Shown piece after piece: positions 8,986-19,700 of a stretch of DNA of 64,000 nucleotides. Every line of letters begins with the position of its first letter. The stretch's first letter is position 1. The stretch lies in the NCBI RefSeq assembly GCF_002197815.1, contig NZ_NIUB01000014.1, forward strand, positions 1 through 64,000, given 5' to 3'. A model generated the notes under the pieces. That model worked only from the letters and a program-made list of their open reading frames with translations. It had not been told where the DNA came from and made no database searches. This DNA comes from Pseudomonas oleovorans subsp. oleovorans (GTDB lineage: Bacteria > Pseudomonadota > Gammaproteobacteria > Pseudomonadales > Pseudomonadaceae). The translations under genes were made by a program, and so were the position numbers.

Positions 8986-9159
8986 ATGACCAGTCGCCTG
9001 AGCCCCGAAGACCAACAGAAAGTCGACCAATACCTGAGCGCACCGCAGCATCAGGTTGAACGTCAGCCGTTTCGCGTTTGGCGTCTGCTGGCGCTGGTCG
9101 TGGTCGTGACCATTGGCCTGGGCCTGCTGAGCCGCTTGCTGAGTCGACTGGTGCTATGA
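8986..9159 (+). CDS. DUF3094 family small membrane protein
   Basis: 57 residues starting MTSRLSPEDQQKVDQYLSAP, with a hydrophilic N-terminal half and one C-terminal membrane segment (LLALVVVVTIGLGLLSRLL). This matches the DUF3094 family, which I recall just upstream of ndh in Pseudomonas. The in-frame start at 8923 is rejected because it lies inside repeat copy A. The inserted repeat may have changed the promoter of this gene. Confidence 0.8.
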   Translation: MTSRLSPEDQQKVDQYLSAPQHQVERQPFRVWRLLALVVVVTIGLGLLSRLLSRLVL

Positions 9160-9222
9160 GCTGCCTTGCGCTCGCCCTCTCGCACTCACACCGTCTTTTT
9201 CAAAGCCTTGTGAGCAATATCC

Positions 9223-10524
9223 ATGTCCCATCGCATCGTGATTGTCGGCGGCGGCGCCGGCGGTTTGGAGCTGGCCACCCGCCTTGGTAGAAAACTGGGC
9301 AAGAGTGGCGCTGCCCGGATCATTCTGGTCGACGCCAACCTCACCCACATCTGGAAGCCCCTGCTGCACGAAGTGGCCGCCGGCTCGTTGAACTCCTCGG
9401 AAGACGAACTGAACTACGTGGCCCAGGCCAAGTGGAACCATTTCGAGTTCCAGCTCGGGCGCATGTCCGGCCTCGACCGTACCAGCAAGAGCATCACCCT
9501 GGCACCGACGCTGGATGACGATGGCCAGGTACTGATGCCTGAACGCCGCATCACCTACGACAGCCTGGTCATTGCCGTTGGCAGCACCACCAATGACTTC
9601 GGCACGCCTGGTGCCGCCGAGCACTGCATTTTCCTCGACACCCGCGCGCAGGCCGAGCGCTTCCATCGCCGCATGCTCAGCCACTACCTGCGTGCACATG
9701 CCAGCGAGAACGAATACGGTTCGAAGATCGATATCGCCATCGTCGGCGCCGGTGCCACCGGGGTCGAGCTGGCAGCAGAACTGCACCACGCGGCCAAGCA
9801 GTTGGTCGCCTATGGCCTAGACCGCATTCGCCCCGAAGACATGCGCATCACCCTGATCGAGGCCGGGCCGCGTGTGCTGCCTGCTCTGCCCGAGCGCATC
9901 GCACGGCCGGTGCATCAGACCCTGGAGAAGCTCGGCGTCACCGTGCTGACCGGTGCGGCTGTCAGCGAAGTGACTGCCGACGGCCTGAAAACCGCCGACG
10001 GCAACTTCATCCCGGCCAGCCTGAAAGTCTGGGCTGCCGGCATTCGCGCCCCCGGTTTTCTCAAGGATCTCGACGGCCTGGAGAGCAACCGCATCAACCA
10101 GCTGCAGGTTCGTCCGACCCTGCAAACGACGCTCGATGACGACGTATTCGCCTTCGGCGACTGCGCAGCCTGTCCGCAGCCAGGCACTGAGGGCCGCAAC
10201 GTGCCGCCACGCGCCCAGGCAGCGCATCAGCAGGCATCGCTGCTGGCCAAGTCACTACGCTTGAAGATCAGCGCCCAGCCACTGCCGGAATACCGCTATC
10301 GCGATTACGGCTCGCTGATCTCGCTGTCGAGCTTCTCCGCGGTGGGTAACCTGATGGGCAACCTGACCGGCAGCGTCATGCTCGAAGGCTGGCTGGCACG
10401 GGTGTTCTACGTGTCGCTGTATCGCATGCACCAGATGGCCCTGTATGGCGTACCACGCACCTTGCTGCTGATGCTCAGCGACCGTATCGGGCGCAGCACC
10501 GAGCCACGCCTGAAGCTGCACTAG
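9223..10524 (+). CDS. ndh: Type II NADH:quinone oxidoreductase
   Basis: Single-subunit, non-proton-pumping NADH dehydrogenase that passes electrons to ubiquinone at the inner face of the membrane. 433 residues. Two Rossmann folds are visible: FAD-binding IVIVGGGAGGLELATRLG at the N-terminus and NADH-binding IAIVGAGATGVELAAEL in the middle. The FAD-contacting DDVFAFGDCAACPQ follows near residue 305. A C-terminal amphipathic region would anchor the protein to the membrane. An ATG follows a weak ribosome site at the head of the gene. Confidence 0.96.
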   Translation: MSHRIVIVGGGAGGLELATRLGRKLGKSGAARIILVDANLTHIWKPLLHEVAAGSLNSSEDELNYVAQAKWNHFEFQLGRMSGLDRTSKSITLAPTLDDDGQVLMPERRITYDSLVIAVGSTTNDFGTPGAAEHCIFLDTRAQAERFHRRMLSHYLRAHASENEYGSKIDIAIVGAGATGVELAAELHHAAKQLVAYGLDRIRPEDMRITLIEAGPRVLPALPERIARPVHQTLEKLGVTVLTGAAVSEVTADGLKTADGNFIPASLKVWAAGIRAPGFLKDLDGLESNRINQLQVRPTLQTTLDDDVFAFGDCAACPQPGTEGRNVPPRAQAAHQQASLLAKSLRLKISAQPLPEYRYRDYGSLISLSSFSAVGNLMGNLTGSVMLEGWLARVFYVSLYRMHQMALYGVPRTLLLMLSDRIGRSTEPRLKLH

Positions 10525-10543
10525 AAGCGACCCAATAGGTAAC

Positions 10544-10616
10544 TGTAGGAGCGGCGACCCGCCGCGAACCTGGGCGGCGCGGCTGGAAAAGCTTCGCCCC
10601 GAGGCGGGGCTCCTAC
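10544..10616. repeat. REP-type palindrome
   Basis: Inverted repeat TGTAGGAGCGGCGACCCGCC ... GGCGGGGCTCCTACG directly downstream of ndh. The whole 450-bp gap 10525-10974 holds this, two further palindromes and a tRNA terminator, with no gene. Confidence 0.8.
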
Positions 10617-10654
10617 GAAAGGCTGTTCGCATCAGCCACCCAAGGCCTGCCGAT

Positions 10655-10793
10655 CCCCCTCTCCCCCGGCCCCTCTCCCGCAAGCGGGAGAGGGGAGACA
10701 AGCACGCAGCGCAATTCCAGTCTTGTAGGGTGGGCCGGGCGGCGATCCGCTTCAGCCCACGTCGACCGCTGGTGGGCTAAAGCCCACCCTACG
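10655..10793. repeat. Two dispersed palindromes (CCCTCTCCC type and GTAGGGTGGGC type)
   Basis: 10655-10696 is the CCCTCTCCCGC/GCGGGAGAGGG palindrome, also found at 43198, 43643, 43763 and about 53505. 10725-10793 is a GTAGGGTGGGC...GCCCACCCTAC palindrome. Both are intergenic, without coding potential. Confidence 0.8.
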
Positions 10794-10935
10794 AGCTGAA
10801 GCGCCCGTAGGAAAAAATGTTGGCATTCCCCTTTGCGAGACAGCCGATCGCCCGTGGTGCGTATGACGCACCTGTGCGAACCGGCCAGCGTGGCCGGGAC
10901 AATGCGAGACGGCCCAGACGCGCGTGAGGCGCAGA

Positions 10936-10970
10936 AACGAACAAGCCCGCACTAGGCGGGCTTGTTCGTT
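10936..10970 (-). terminator. Terminator of the tRNA operon
   Basis: Perfect 15-bp stem AACGAACAAGCCCGC / GCGGGCTTGTTCGTT with the five-base loop ACTAG, followed on the minus strand by a short T-run. It lies five bases beyond the tRNA-Lys CCA end. Confidence 0.85.
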
Positions 10971-10974
10971 GTAG

Positions 10975-11050
10975 TGGTGGGTCGTGTAGGATTCGAACCT
11001 ACGACCAATTGGTTAAAAGCCAACTGCTCTACCAACTGAGCTAACGACCC
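10975..11050 (-). tRNA. tRNA-Lys (anticodon TTT)
   Basis: 76-nt cloverleaf on the minus strand with acceptor GGGTCGT/ACGACCC, TTCGAAT T-loop, anticodon loop CTTTTAA and an encoded CCA end. Nearly identical to E. coli tRNA-Lys. Last of three tRNAs in one operon. Confidence 0.97.
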
Positions 11051-11055
11051 AAATA

Positions 11056-11132
11056 TGGTCGGGGTAGGGGGATTCGAACTCCCGACATCTTGCTCCCAAA
11101 GCAAGCGCGCTACCGGACTGCGCTATACCCCG
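11056..11132 (-). tRNA. tRNA-Pro (anticodon TGG)
   Basis: 77-nt cloverleaf with acceptor CGGGGTA/TACCCCG, anticodon loop TTTGGGA, T-loop TTCGAAT and encoded CCA. Lies five bases after tRNA-Lys in map order and belongs to the same minus-strand transcript. Confidence 0.97.
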
Positions 11133-11141
11133 ATTGGAAGT

Positions 11142-11217
11142 TGGCTCCGCGACCTGGACTCGAACCAGGGACCCAATGATTAACAGTCATTTGCTCTACC
11201 GACTGAGCTATCGCGGA
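11142..11217 (-). tRNA. tRNA-Asn (anticodon GTT)
   Basis: 76-nt cloverleaf with acceptor TCCGCGA/TCGCGGA, anticodon loop CTGTTAA, T-loop TTCGAGT and encoded CCA. First gene of the tRNA operon, about 60 bases below its promoter. Confidence 0.97.
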
Positions 11218-11277
11218 ACTTCGGTCTTCCAGCTCTGCTGCGCTTTGGCTTTCGCTTTACCGCTTCAGAGGCGCGCC

Positions 11278-11305
11278 ATTTTACGTAGCAAAATTTCCCT
11301 GTCAA
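11278..11305 (-). promoter_or_regulatory. Sigma-70 promoter of the tRNA operon
   Basis: On the minus strand: TTGACA (11300-11305), 16 bases, TAAAAT (11278-11283), then the GC-rich stretch GGCGCGCC. A consensus -35, near-consensus -10 and GC-rich discriminator are the signature of stringently controlled stable-RNA promoters. Confidence 0.8.
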
Positions 11306-11423
11306 CCCCTGCAAACTGCTTTTACGACAATGCTTTGCAGACAAGCCATGGACTACTATATGTTTCATCGAACTGTGGCACGACGCAGGACGCGCCAGCC
11401 GAAGACGCCAGCCAGGACAGTCC

Positions 11424-13745
11424 ATGAGCAACCAGGACAAGCCCCCCATTCATCCCAAGGTGGTTAGCCTCGCCAGCCGCGGTATACAGCCGCGTTTCAG
11501 CGATCTGGTACAAGCCTGCCGTAAGCTGGTGATGAATCGCCTGGCGGAGCATTTGAGCGGTGTATTCGGCCAAGTCGATGACACCCTGTTCGAGTGCGCC
11601 GAGAAAGCCGAGAACAACAAGGTGCAGACGTTGTTCTTCGACAACATGCGCGAGATCCGCCGCCAGCGTCCACAGATCGAGCGCAGCTACCACCAGGCCA
11701 TCGCCAACAATTTTTCCGATTTCCTCGACGGCAAGCTGCAGGATCAGACACCGGCCGAAATGGACCCCGAGCAATTGGCCCTGGTGCAGAACGAGGATTA
11801 CGAAGAAACCCTACAAGTCACCAATATGGTCAGCCGGGTCAAGGCACGCTGCACCCAGCCGCTATTCGCTCTGGAGCAACGCCTGGCGCTGCTCAACAAT
11901 GGTCAGAAGCTCGGCGAGGACAGCAACCCCTTCGGCCCACAGGCCATTGCCCAGGCGTTTCGCGATGCGCTGGCGCCCTGCCCCTTCCCACTGCAGATCA
12001 AGACCATCCTCTACATGCTCTTCGATCGCCATGTGATGCAGAGCCTCGATTCACTCTATGGCGCACTCAACCAGCGCCTGATCGATGCCGGCGTGCTGCC
12101 CAACCTCAAGTACAGCGCACAGATCAATCAAAGCGTCAGCCGCCCCGATGCGCCAGCGCCAGAAGCCCCGACGCCCCAACAAGCAGCGGGCAGACCGGGC
12201 ACGACGCCAGCGCCCGTAGAACCGGCGCTGTTCGATCTGGATCTCAGCGCACCGCCGCCGAGCGATCCGGGCGCGCTGTTCAGCGGCCTGTCCAGCCTGC
12301 TCGGCGAGCACCGCCAGAGCCACCCGGACGCCCCGCTGCTGGGCGGTACACGGAGCATCGTCAGCTTCTCTCCGCGCGAGGCCAGCCGCACCTACAGCGC
12401 CAGCGAGTTACTCGCTGCGCTCAACCGCATGCAACAGCAGTCAGCCCACGAACTGACCCAGCGCCTGCATCAACCGCAGGCCGTTGAAGGCCTCAAGGCC
12501 GACCTGCAGCAGCAACTGGAATCGCACAGCAGCCTGCCGGGCGACAGCAAGGTGTCCGATCAGGAAGCCGACGTGATCGACCTGGTTGGCATGCTGTTCG
12601 ACTTCATCCTCGATGACGAGAACCTGCCGGACGCCTGCAAGACAGCGCTGTCGCACCTGCATACGCCCTATCTGAAAATCGCGCTGCAGGACAAGGCGCT
12701 GTTCACCCAGCACCACCATCCGGCGCGGCGCCTGCTCAACACCATGGCCCAGGCCGGTGTGCTGTACGGCAACGAGGGCGACGAACGCGGCCTGCTGGCC
12801 AAGATGCAGTGGGTGGTCGAACGGGTGATTCACGGTTTCAGCGGTGATCTGGGGCTGTTCGACAGCCTGATCGAGGAGTTCAACGAATACGTCGAAACCC
12901 TGCGCCACAAGGTCGAGCTGCGCGAACGCCGCGCAGTCGAGGCAGCCAAGGGCCGTGATCGCCTACTGGGGGCTCGCGAGCAGGCACTCGAGGTGATTCA
13001 GCGATGCATCGGGCAGCGCAATCTACCGACAATCATCCGCAACTTCCTCGAGCTGACCTGGGCCGATGTACTGGTTTTCGTCCTGCTGCGCCATGGCGAG
13101 CAAAGCTCGGAATGGAAGCGCTCCTGCGAAGTGGCCGAGCAGCTGGCCTGGAGCGGCACGCCGCTGAACGAGGCCGAGGCGTTGCAATTGCAGGAGCAGC
13201 GCGTGCCGATGCTCAGCGACCTGCGCAAGGGCCTGGAATTGCTCGGCGGCTATCACGAAGACGGCATCCGTCGCCTGCTGCAGGACCTAGTGGCCTGCCA
13301 GCATGCGGTGCAAGCCAAACAACCACAGTTGGCCGCACAGCTCAAACCCACCCTGCCAGAAAGCCCCTTGGGCGCAATGCTCGGCGAGGATGCCGATCTG
13401 GCTCGCCAGGCACCTTCGCGCAGCAAGCTATCGGCACGCGCACAAGCCCTGGCCAAGGAGTTGGCCAGCGTCGAGTTCGGCACCTGGTTCGAGTTCGTCG
13501 AGGGCGGCAAGAGCCGCGCGCTCAAGCTTTCCTGGTTCAGCCCGACCACGCACAACTACATGTTCGTCGACCACAGTGGCCAGCGCGTGGCGATCAAGCC
13601 GCTGACCCTGCTGGCCAGCGAGATGGAAAAGGGCCTGGCCCGCATCGTGACACCCGAACGCGCGGCGCCCCTGGTGGATCGCGCGCTGACTGCCATTTAC
13701 CGTGTGCTGCAGCGTTTCACCGGGCGCACGGCCGAACCCCGCTGA
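11424..13745 (+). CDS. DUF1631 family protein
   Basis: Large soluble protein of 773 residues starting MSNQDKPPIHPKVVSLASRGIQPRFSDLVQACRKLV. The N-terminal ~230 and C-terminal ~400 residues are mostly helical. They are joined by a low-complexity linker rich in Pro, Ala and Gln (about residues 235-295). The C-terminal part (FGTWFEFVEGGKSRALKLSWFSPTTHNYMFVDHSGQRVA) looks like a PilZ-like barrel, as in other DUF1631 proteins. The next gene is a true PilZ protein nine bases downstream. Function unknown; c-di-GMP-related signalling is an inference. Confidence 0.85.
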   Translation: MSNQDKPPIHPKVVSLASRGIQPRFSDLVQACRKLVMNRLAEHLSGVFGQVDDTLFECAEKAENNKVQTLFFDNMREIRRQRPQIERSYHQAIANNFSDFLDGKLQDQTPAEMDPEQLALVQNEDYEETLQVTNMVSRVKARCTQPLFALEQRLALLNNGQKLGEDSNPFGPQAIAQAFRDALAPCPFPLQIKTILYMLFDRHVMQSLDSLYGALNQRLIDAGVLPNLKYSAQINQSVSRPDAPAPEAPTPQQAAGRPGTTPAPVEPALFDLDLSAPPPSDPGALFSGLSSLLGEHRQSHPDAPLLGGTRSIVSFSPREASRTYSASELLAALNRMQQQSAHELTQRLHQPQAVEGLKADLQQQLESHSSLPGDSKVSDQEADVIDLVGMLFDFILDDENLPDACKTALSHLHTPYLKIALQDKALFTQHHHPARRLLNTMAQAGVLYGNEGDERGLLAKMQWVVERVIHGFSGDLGLFDSLIEEFNEYVETLRHKVELRERRAVEAAKGRDRLLGAREQALEVIQRCIGQRNLPTIIRNFLELTWADVLVFVLLRHGEQSSEWKRSCEVAEQLAWSGTPLNEAEALQLQEQRVPMLSDLRKGLELLGGYHEDGIRRLLQDLVACQHAVQAKQPQLAAQLKPTLPESPLGAMLGEDADLARQAPSRSKLSARAQALAKELASVEFGTWFEFVEGGKSRALKLSWFSPTTHNYMFVDHSGQRVAIKPLTLLASEMEKGLARIVTPERAAPLVDRALTAIYRVLQRFTGRTAEPR

Positions 13746-13754
13746 GGACTTTCC

Positions 13755-14087
13755 ATGGAAGAGCGTCGCCTACACAGCCGCCATGGCACCGAAATGCAGC
13801 TGGAGGTCTTCGACCTCAACAGCGGCCAGCGCCTGGGCCGGATAGTCGACCTGTCTGCCGATGGCTTCATGCTGTTCAGCGACACCCCCCATACCGCCGA
13901 CGCGGTGCTGGAATGCCGCCTGGTGTGCACCTCAGGTAGCGATGCGGTACAGGAAGTGCGTCTGGGCGCCGATTGCCTGTGGAGCCGCCCCGGCGCCGAC
14001 GGCCAGCATTGTTGGGCCGGCTTTCACATCATCGATCTGGCCGAGGATCAGGCCAAAGCGCTGGAGAGCCTGCTGGCCAGGCTTTGA
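13755..14087 (+). CDS. PilZ domain protein
   Basis: 110-residue single-domain c-di-GMP receptor candidate. The start MEERRLHSRHG gives the RxxxR ligand arm, and VDLSADGFML gives the D/NxSxxG motif, so both c-di-GMP-binding elements are present. It is probably cotranscribed with the DUF1631 gene nine bases upstream. Target unknown. Confidence 0.88.
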   Translation: MEERRLHSRHGTEMQLEVFDLNSGQRLGRIVDLSADGFMLFSDTPHTADAVLECRLVCTSGSDAVQEVRLGADCLWSRPGADGQHCWAGFHIIDLAEDQAKALESLLARL

Positions 14088-14152
14088 GGGCACCAAACCT
14101 ACACCAACGAAAAAGCTGATGCCAATCAGATAAGCACTATAAGGCGGTCTTG

Positions 14153-14233
14153 CGTGGGAGCCCCGCCCCGGGGCGAAGCTTGTGGATTTGTGCTGAACGC
14201 ATGATCGATTCGCCGCGAGGCGCGGCGCCTACA
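14153..14233. repeat. REP-type palindrome
   Basis: CGTGGGAGCCCCGCCCCGGG ... CGCGGCGCCTACAG. The gap 14088-14653 is gene-free and packed with palindromes and one miniature element. Just upstream, 14116-14132 (GATGCCAATCAGATAAG) resembles the end of that miniature element and may be a remnant. Confidence 0.75.
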
Positions 14234-14274
14234 GATACGTAGTGCTCTTTCGAGCGACACACACGCCGAACGGA

Positions 14275-14340
14275 TAGGCGTTCCGCCCCGGGGCGAAGCT
14301 TTTCGTGTCCCCCGGTTCGCGGCGGGGCGCCGCTCCTACA
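14275..14340. repeat. REP-type palindrome
   Basis: TAGGCGTTCCGCCCCGGGGC ... GGGGCGCCGCTCCTACA. Second REP of the same orientation downstream of the PilZ gene, ending 20 bases before the interrupted terminator. Confidence 0.75.
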
Positions 14341-14360
14341 GAGAGCCTGTACCCGCAACG

Positions 14361-14561
14361 AAAAACGGAGCCCGCAGGCTAATGCTGATCAGATAAGTTC
14401 GTCACCATCCCCTCCTACTTGCAGTAGAGGGGGCGCTTTTCGTAGGAGCCAGCTTGCTGGCGATGCTTTTTATGGCGGATCGCCGGCAAGCCGGCTCCTA
14501 CAAAAATCGAGTGCAACGGCTTAACTGACTGGCATTAGCCCGCAGGCTCCGTTTTTTCATC
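14361..14561. terminator. Terminator hairpin split by a mobile element
   Basis: Left half AAAAACGGAGCCCGCAGGCT (14361-14380) and right half AGCCCGCAGGCTCCGTTTTTT (14537-14557) flank the miniature element. If the element and one 12-base duplication are removed, the site reads as a stem AAAAACGGAGCC / GGCTCCGTTTTT with loop CGCA: a perfect bidirectional terminator. It would have served the PilZ gene and ettA. With the insert, the two halves are about 155 bases apart. Confidence 0.75.
14381..14536. mobile_element. Miniature inverted-repeat element (MITE-like), copy 1
   Basis: 156 bp with terminal inverted repeats AATGCTGATCAGATAAG (left) and AATGCCAGTCAGTTAAG (right end read inversely). The insert is flanked by the 12-base direct duplication AGCCCGCAGGCT (14369-14380 and 14537-14548). 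It encloses a short palindrome and a full REP-type hairpin (about 14441-14502). It encodes no protein. Copy 2 at 25923 differs by three substitutions and one deletion. Confidence 0.85.
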
Positions 14562-14653
14562 CCGGCGTAACACCGGGATATCGCATGGTGGGTTACGCGG
14601 CGCACTCTGCTCGTGCAACCAGCCAATTACGTGCCTGGCGCCGCTAACCCACC

Positions 14654-16318
<1,665 letters not shown>

Positions 16319-16429
16319 GGAGAACCTGACTGGTGAGAATTGGGAGCTGGAAACGGCGCGCCATGCAGGTCGCGTGAAAACATGATGAATGCGTTGAGGG
16401 GCTATGTTCGCGTTAGCTGTTGTACACCC

Positions 16430-16478
16430 TGTAGGAGCGGATTTATCCGCGAAATTCGCGGCTGAAGCCGCTCCTACC
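16430..16478. repeat. REP-type palindrome
   Basis: GTAGGAGCGGATTTATCCGC ... GAAGCCGCTCCTAC between ettA and morA. The rest of 16319-16769 holds no supported gene; it must contain promoters for both divergent genes, but I see no convincing -35/-10 pair. Confidence 0.8.
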
Positions 16479-16769
16479 GAAAAGCCAGGGTCGTTAACGT
16501 GCGCTAGCCATCAGTTTTCACACCACTTACGTGTACGCAATGTGCAGAGACCTTAGCCCCTGCGGTGGCGAACGCCAAGTACCGCGCGGACAGTTCACGC
16601 GCGCGGCGCAAAACTACCGGAATGTGCGTGACAGGGCAAACCTACGTTCGTCGGCGCAGCTGGCACTTGGCCACGTTTGCAGGCATTCTAGCCGGCTCGC
16701 GCGAGCGCAGGCATGCCCGCGCGTCTCAACGCTTAAAATAGCCCAGCACTGGCTGCAGGTTCACAGAAC

Positions 16770-19700
16770 GTGTCGACTCCCTCATCCCTGCCTTCCTCCT
16801 CCCCGGGCGAGTCGCGCGCAGCATTGCGCCGTGCACTGGTGGTGCTGGTGCTGGCGATGCTGGGATTGCTGGCCTGGCAGCTGACCCAGGAATACCGCCA
16901 GTTGCTCGATAGTCAGAAGCAACTGAGCCAGGGTTACAGCGCCCAACTGGCCAAGCACCTGAGTCTGAACATGCGCCTCAAGGCGCAGGCGGGCCAGGCG
17001 ATGCTGCAAAGCAGCCCTGCGCGCGCTGGCGACGGCAGCGAATTGGTCACGGCATTGCGCAGCATCTTCCCGACCGTCAACAGTGTGGCCTGGCTCGATG
17101 CCAACGGGCAGTTGCTGGCCGACAGCGCCAGCGAGTCGCGCGACCTCAGCTTCATTCGCAACCAGCAGCAACGCAGCGGCGCGGCGCCCTATCACTTCGC
17201 CTTCAGCGCACTGGACGGCGGCGCGCTCTACCTGCTGCTGCGTCAGCCTGACGACAGTCACCGAGTATTGCGCATGCGCACCAGTGCGTTGCGCGGCTGG
17301 CTGCGCGAGCAGCACCAGAGCGAGCACGACTGGTTGCTCGAAGATCTGCTCAGTCACCGCGTGATAGCACGTGCCGATGACCTGCAACAGGCTGGCGGTA
17401 TCATCGCGCCGGTTACTGCGGCAGAACAGGCACAAAGCCTGGAACTGATCGCCCTGCCCGGCAGCGACTGGCAACTGCGCGCCCTGTTCGATGCAGAACG
17501 CGCCGGCAACGAGCTGATGCCGACCCTGGCCGGCAAGTTCCTGCTGTTCGCGCTGTGCAGCCTGCTTACCCTGCTGGCCCTGTACGGCCTGCAACGCGAG
17601 CAGCGCAGCCTGCAGCGCCTGAATAGCGAAACACGCCGCTCGCTGCGCCAGGCCGCCAGCGCGCTCGGTGCCGTCGAAGAACGCATTCTGGTGACCCAGG
17701 CCGATGGCAAGGTGCGCTACCTGAACCCGCAGGCCGAAGCGCTGTTCGGGGTTCCCAGCAACGTGGCCGGGGAACTCCATCTGCTTGATCTGCTGCCCGA
17801 TCTCGACCCGCTGCTGCTCAACAGTCCACAACTGAGCAGCGATCTGGGACCGGAGCTGATCAGAGTCGAAAGCGAGGGGCGCGAGCGACTGTTCGCCGTG
17901 ACCCGTAGCGATATCAGCGAGGTCGGGCGCCATGCCGGTTACGTCTGGGTGCTGCGCGATGTGACCGATGAACAGCAGGCCATGCGCGTACTGCAGGAAA
18001 CCCGCAGGCGCTATCAGGATATCTTCGAGGGCACCGGCGTGGCCCTGTGCGTCCTCGATCTCTCCGGCATGCGCAGCCTGCTGCTGCAGCACAAGCTGCG
18101 TGACGAAGCCGGCCTGCAGCGCTGGCTGCGTGCCGATAGCGCACACCAGGAGCAGCTGATCGAGCACCTGCACCTCACCGAAGCCAATCAGGTGGCGCTC
18201 AACCTGCTCGGGGTGAAGAGTACCGAGCAGGCCTGGCAGCAACTGATCGACAACGGCCCGGTGCAGCTCGACGATCTGCGTTACCGCCTGGCCGTGGCCG
18301 TGCTCGAAGGCCCCAACCTGATGGAGCTGGAAACCCAGCTGGTCACCGCACAAGGCTTGCAGCGCCACGTCTGGCTGGTGCTACGCCTGCCGGAAATGCT
18401 CCAGGACTATCAGGCCGTCACCCTGAGCATCAGCGACATCACCAGCCGCAAGCGCATCGAGCTGTCGCTGATCGAGCGTGAGCGCTTCTGGTCCGAGGTG
18501 GTTCGCTCGGTCCCCGACCTGCTCTACGTGCATGACATGCAGAACCGGCAGGTGCTGTTCAGCAACCACAGCCTCGGATTGCAGCTGGGCTATAGCGTCA
18601 GCGAGCTCAAGGCGATGGCCGGCGACTTCTGGGAGCAGGTACTGCACCCGGACGACAGCGAATACTACTGGCGCATTCGCAACCTGCAGAAAGTGGTCGG
18701 CAACGGCCTGCTGCTGGAATCGGTGCTGCGCTGGCGTCACCGCGACGGTCAGTGGCGCTGGTTCAGCATCCGTGAGCAGGCGCTGGCGCGCGATGATCGC
18801 GGGCGCGTCAGCCGCCTGATCGGCTTGGCCAAGGACATTACCGAGCAAATCGAGCGCAACCAATCGCTGCGTGACAGCGAGCAACGCTACCGTCTGCTGG
18901 CGGAAAGCATCAGCGACGTGATCGTCTCCACCGATGACAGCCTGAACCTGAACTACGTCAGCCCGTCGGTGGAAGCCATGCTCGGTTACGACGCCGAATG
19001 GGTGACAACCAACGGCCTGCAAGGCCTCGCGGCCAACCCGCAGCAGCTCGCCAGCCTCTACCAGCTGCTCGAGCGGATTCGCGATTCGCTCGGCGAGCGT
19101 GACCGCCTCGAGCGTCTGCGCGAGGAGCTGCCAGATCAGCTGTTCGTCTTCGACTGCCTGCGCGCCGACGGCCACAAGATCCCGGTGGAGCTGCGCCTGG
19201 TGCTGATGTGGGACGAGAACGGTCGCTTCGGAGGCATCCTCGGCGTTGGCCGCGACATCAGCCAGCAACGCCGCGCGGAAAAAGACCTGCGCATGGCCGC
19301 CACGGTATTCGAGCACTCCACCGCAGCGATTCTGGTGACCGACCCGGCCGGTTACATCGTTCAGGTCAACAAGGCCTTCAGCCGCGTCAGTGGTTATTCC
19401 GCCGGCCAGGTGCTCGACCAGCTTCCCGGCATGCTCACCGCCGACCGCCAGCAGGCGGCGCACCTGCAGTACATCCTCGGCCAGCTCAATCAGCGCGGCA
19501 GCTGGGAGGGCGAGGTGTGGCTCAAACGCAAGGGTGGCGAAAACTTCCCGGCCTGGGTCGGCATCACCGCGGTGCATGACGAGGAAGGCGACCTGGTCAG
19601 CTACGTGTGCTTCTTCAGCGACATCAGCGAACGCAAGGCCAGCGAACAGCGCATCCATCGCCTGGCTTACTACGACGCCCTGACCCATCTGCCCAACCGC

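Noticed and set aside
14116-14132. Third copy of the miniature element
   Set aside because: GATGCCAATCAGATAAG resembles one terminus (about 14 of 17 bases), but no opposite end or duplication is found nearby; noted only as a possible remnant.
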